Below, one piece after another: positions 19,185 through 19,325 of a stretch of DNA of 19,325 nt. The notes below the pieces were generated by a model that saw only the letters and a program-made list of their open reading frames with translations, ran no database searches and was not told the origin of the DNA. Origin of the DNA: Candidatus Moraniibacteriota bacterium (lineage in GTDB: Bacteria > Patescibacteriota > Minisyncoccia > Moranbacterales > UBA9337); contig JALNYX010000016.1 of NCBI GenBank assembly GCA_023229615.1, forward strand, positions 1 through 19,325, read 5' to 3'. A program made the translations under genes and the position numbers. How positions within the stretch are numbered: position 1 is the first letter of the stretch; every line of letters begins with the position of its first letter.

Positions 19185-19325
19185 CTATTTTATTAAATCT
19201 TCTAACGTGATATTTTTTAATGTTTTTCTAATCTGAATTCCGAGGGCAACCCAGACTTTTTTTGACCGACAATTTTTAGAAGTGCAGCGTGAGCTTTCAC
19301 ATTTCATAAACTCCAAAGGACCTTC
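19185..19325 (-). CDS. C-terminal end of an Rrf2-family regulator (IscR-like, partial)
   Basis: The last 46 codons, ending in TAG at 19185-19187; the start is beyond the window. The peptide reads EGPLEFMKCESSRCTSKNC, then KKVWVALGIQIRKTLKNITLEDLIK. Three cysteines followed by a VW..L...I...L..ITL.DL helix are typical of the C-terminus of Rrf2 proteins such as IscR and NsrR, where the cysteines hold an Fe-S cluster that senses cluster supply, iron or nitric oxide. The cysteine spacing is Cx4Cx4C, whereas IscR has Cx5Cx5C. The position just upstream of iscS-iscU supports a role as the operon's own regulator. Confidence 0.8.
   Translation of the reverse strand, partial: EGPLEFMKCESSRCTSKNCRSKKVWVALGIQIRKTLKNITLEDLIK

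Noticed and set aside
1..19325. tRNA, rRNA or known riboswitch
   Set aside because: No cloverleaf with a GTTCGAAT-type arm, rRNA-like stretch or recognisable riboswitch core was found by eye; a covariance search would be needed to exclude weak cases.

Overview
The window is AT-rich, gene-dense DNA read with the standard bacterial code; TGA is used as a stop, for example by the M23 peptidase gene. The style points to a member of the Candidate Phyla Radiation (Patescibacteria, Parcubacteria/Moranbacteria-like). The reasons are many start codons without a Shine-Dalgarno sequence, two very unusual lineage-type unknown proteins, a divergent RtcB, and 7-nt microsatellites embedded in conserved proteins. 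This placement is inference; no rRNA or marker tree is available here.

Layout. 1-872: the 3' end of a membrane-protein gene with its terminator, then a thymidylate-kinase-like gene on the minus strand. 880-5201: an accessory block with all genes on the plus strand. It holds two large proteins of unknown function, an HD-domain phosphohydrolase and a small overlapping ORF. The spacers are long and packed with imperfect direct and inverted repeats, some resembling recombination-site spacers. 5167-6663: rtcB (minus). 6797-7835: a three-gene, SD-led operon of small envelope proteins (exported or anchored protein, membrane protein, lipoprotein) with a clear promoter and terminator. 7895-11052: priA and a GT4 glycosyltransferase (minus). 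11153-15723: a plus-strand run of thpR, a wecG/tagA-type glycosyltransferase, an alpha/beta hydrolase, gltX and an M23 peptidase. 15724-16530: a structured intergenic region. 16531-19325 (minus): a small SD-led protein, a type IV pilin, iscU, iscS/nifS and the 3' end of an Rrf2-family regulator, so the conserved part is an Fe-S assembly operon.

How the genes work together. rrf2-iscS-iscU form a regulator, sulfur donor and scaffold set. priA serves replication restart and gltX charges tRNA-Glu. RtcB and ThpR both act on RNA 2',3'-cyclic phosphate or 2'-5' ends. The two glycosyltransferases, the M23 peptidase and the pilin belong to the cell surface.

Most interesting signals. (1) The pilin gene sits between two copies of the iscU 3' end (50 bp, 47 identical, the three differences all synonymous). 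It looks like a nearly pure coding sequence inserted into iscU with the gene end regenerated. (2) One unknown gene is enclosed by long inverted repeats, with a further copy downstream, and two of the accessory spacers have an attC-like layout, though no integrase is present. (3) PriA and the WecG-type enzyme each carry in-frame insertions built of 7-nt DNA units. (4) RtcB lacks the Asp of its DxxC metal motif. (5) priA and the M23 gene have promoters placed for leaderless or near-leaderless mRNAs.
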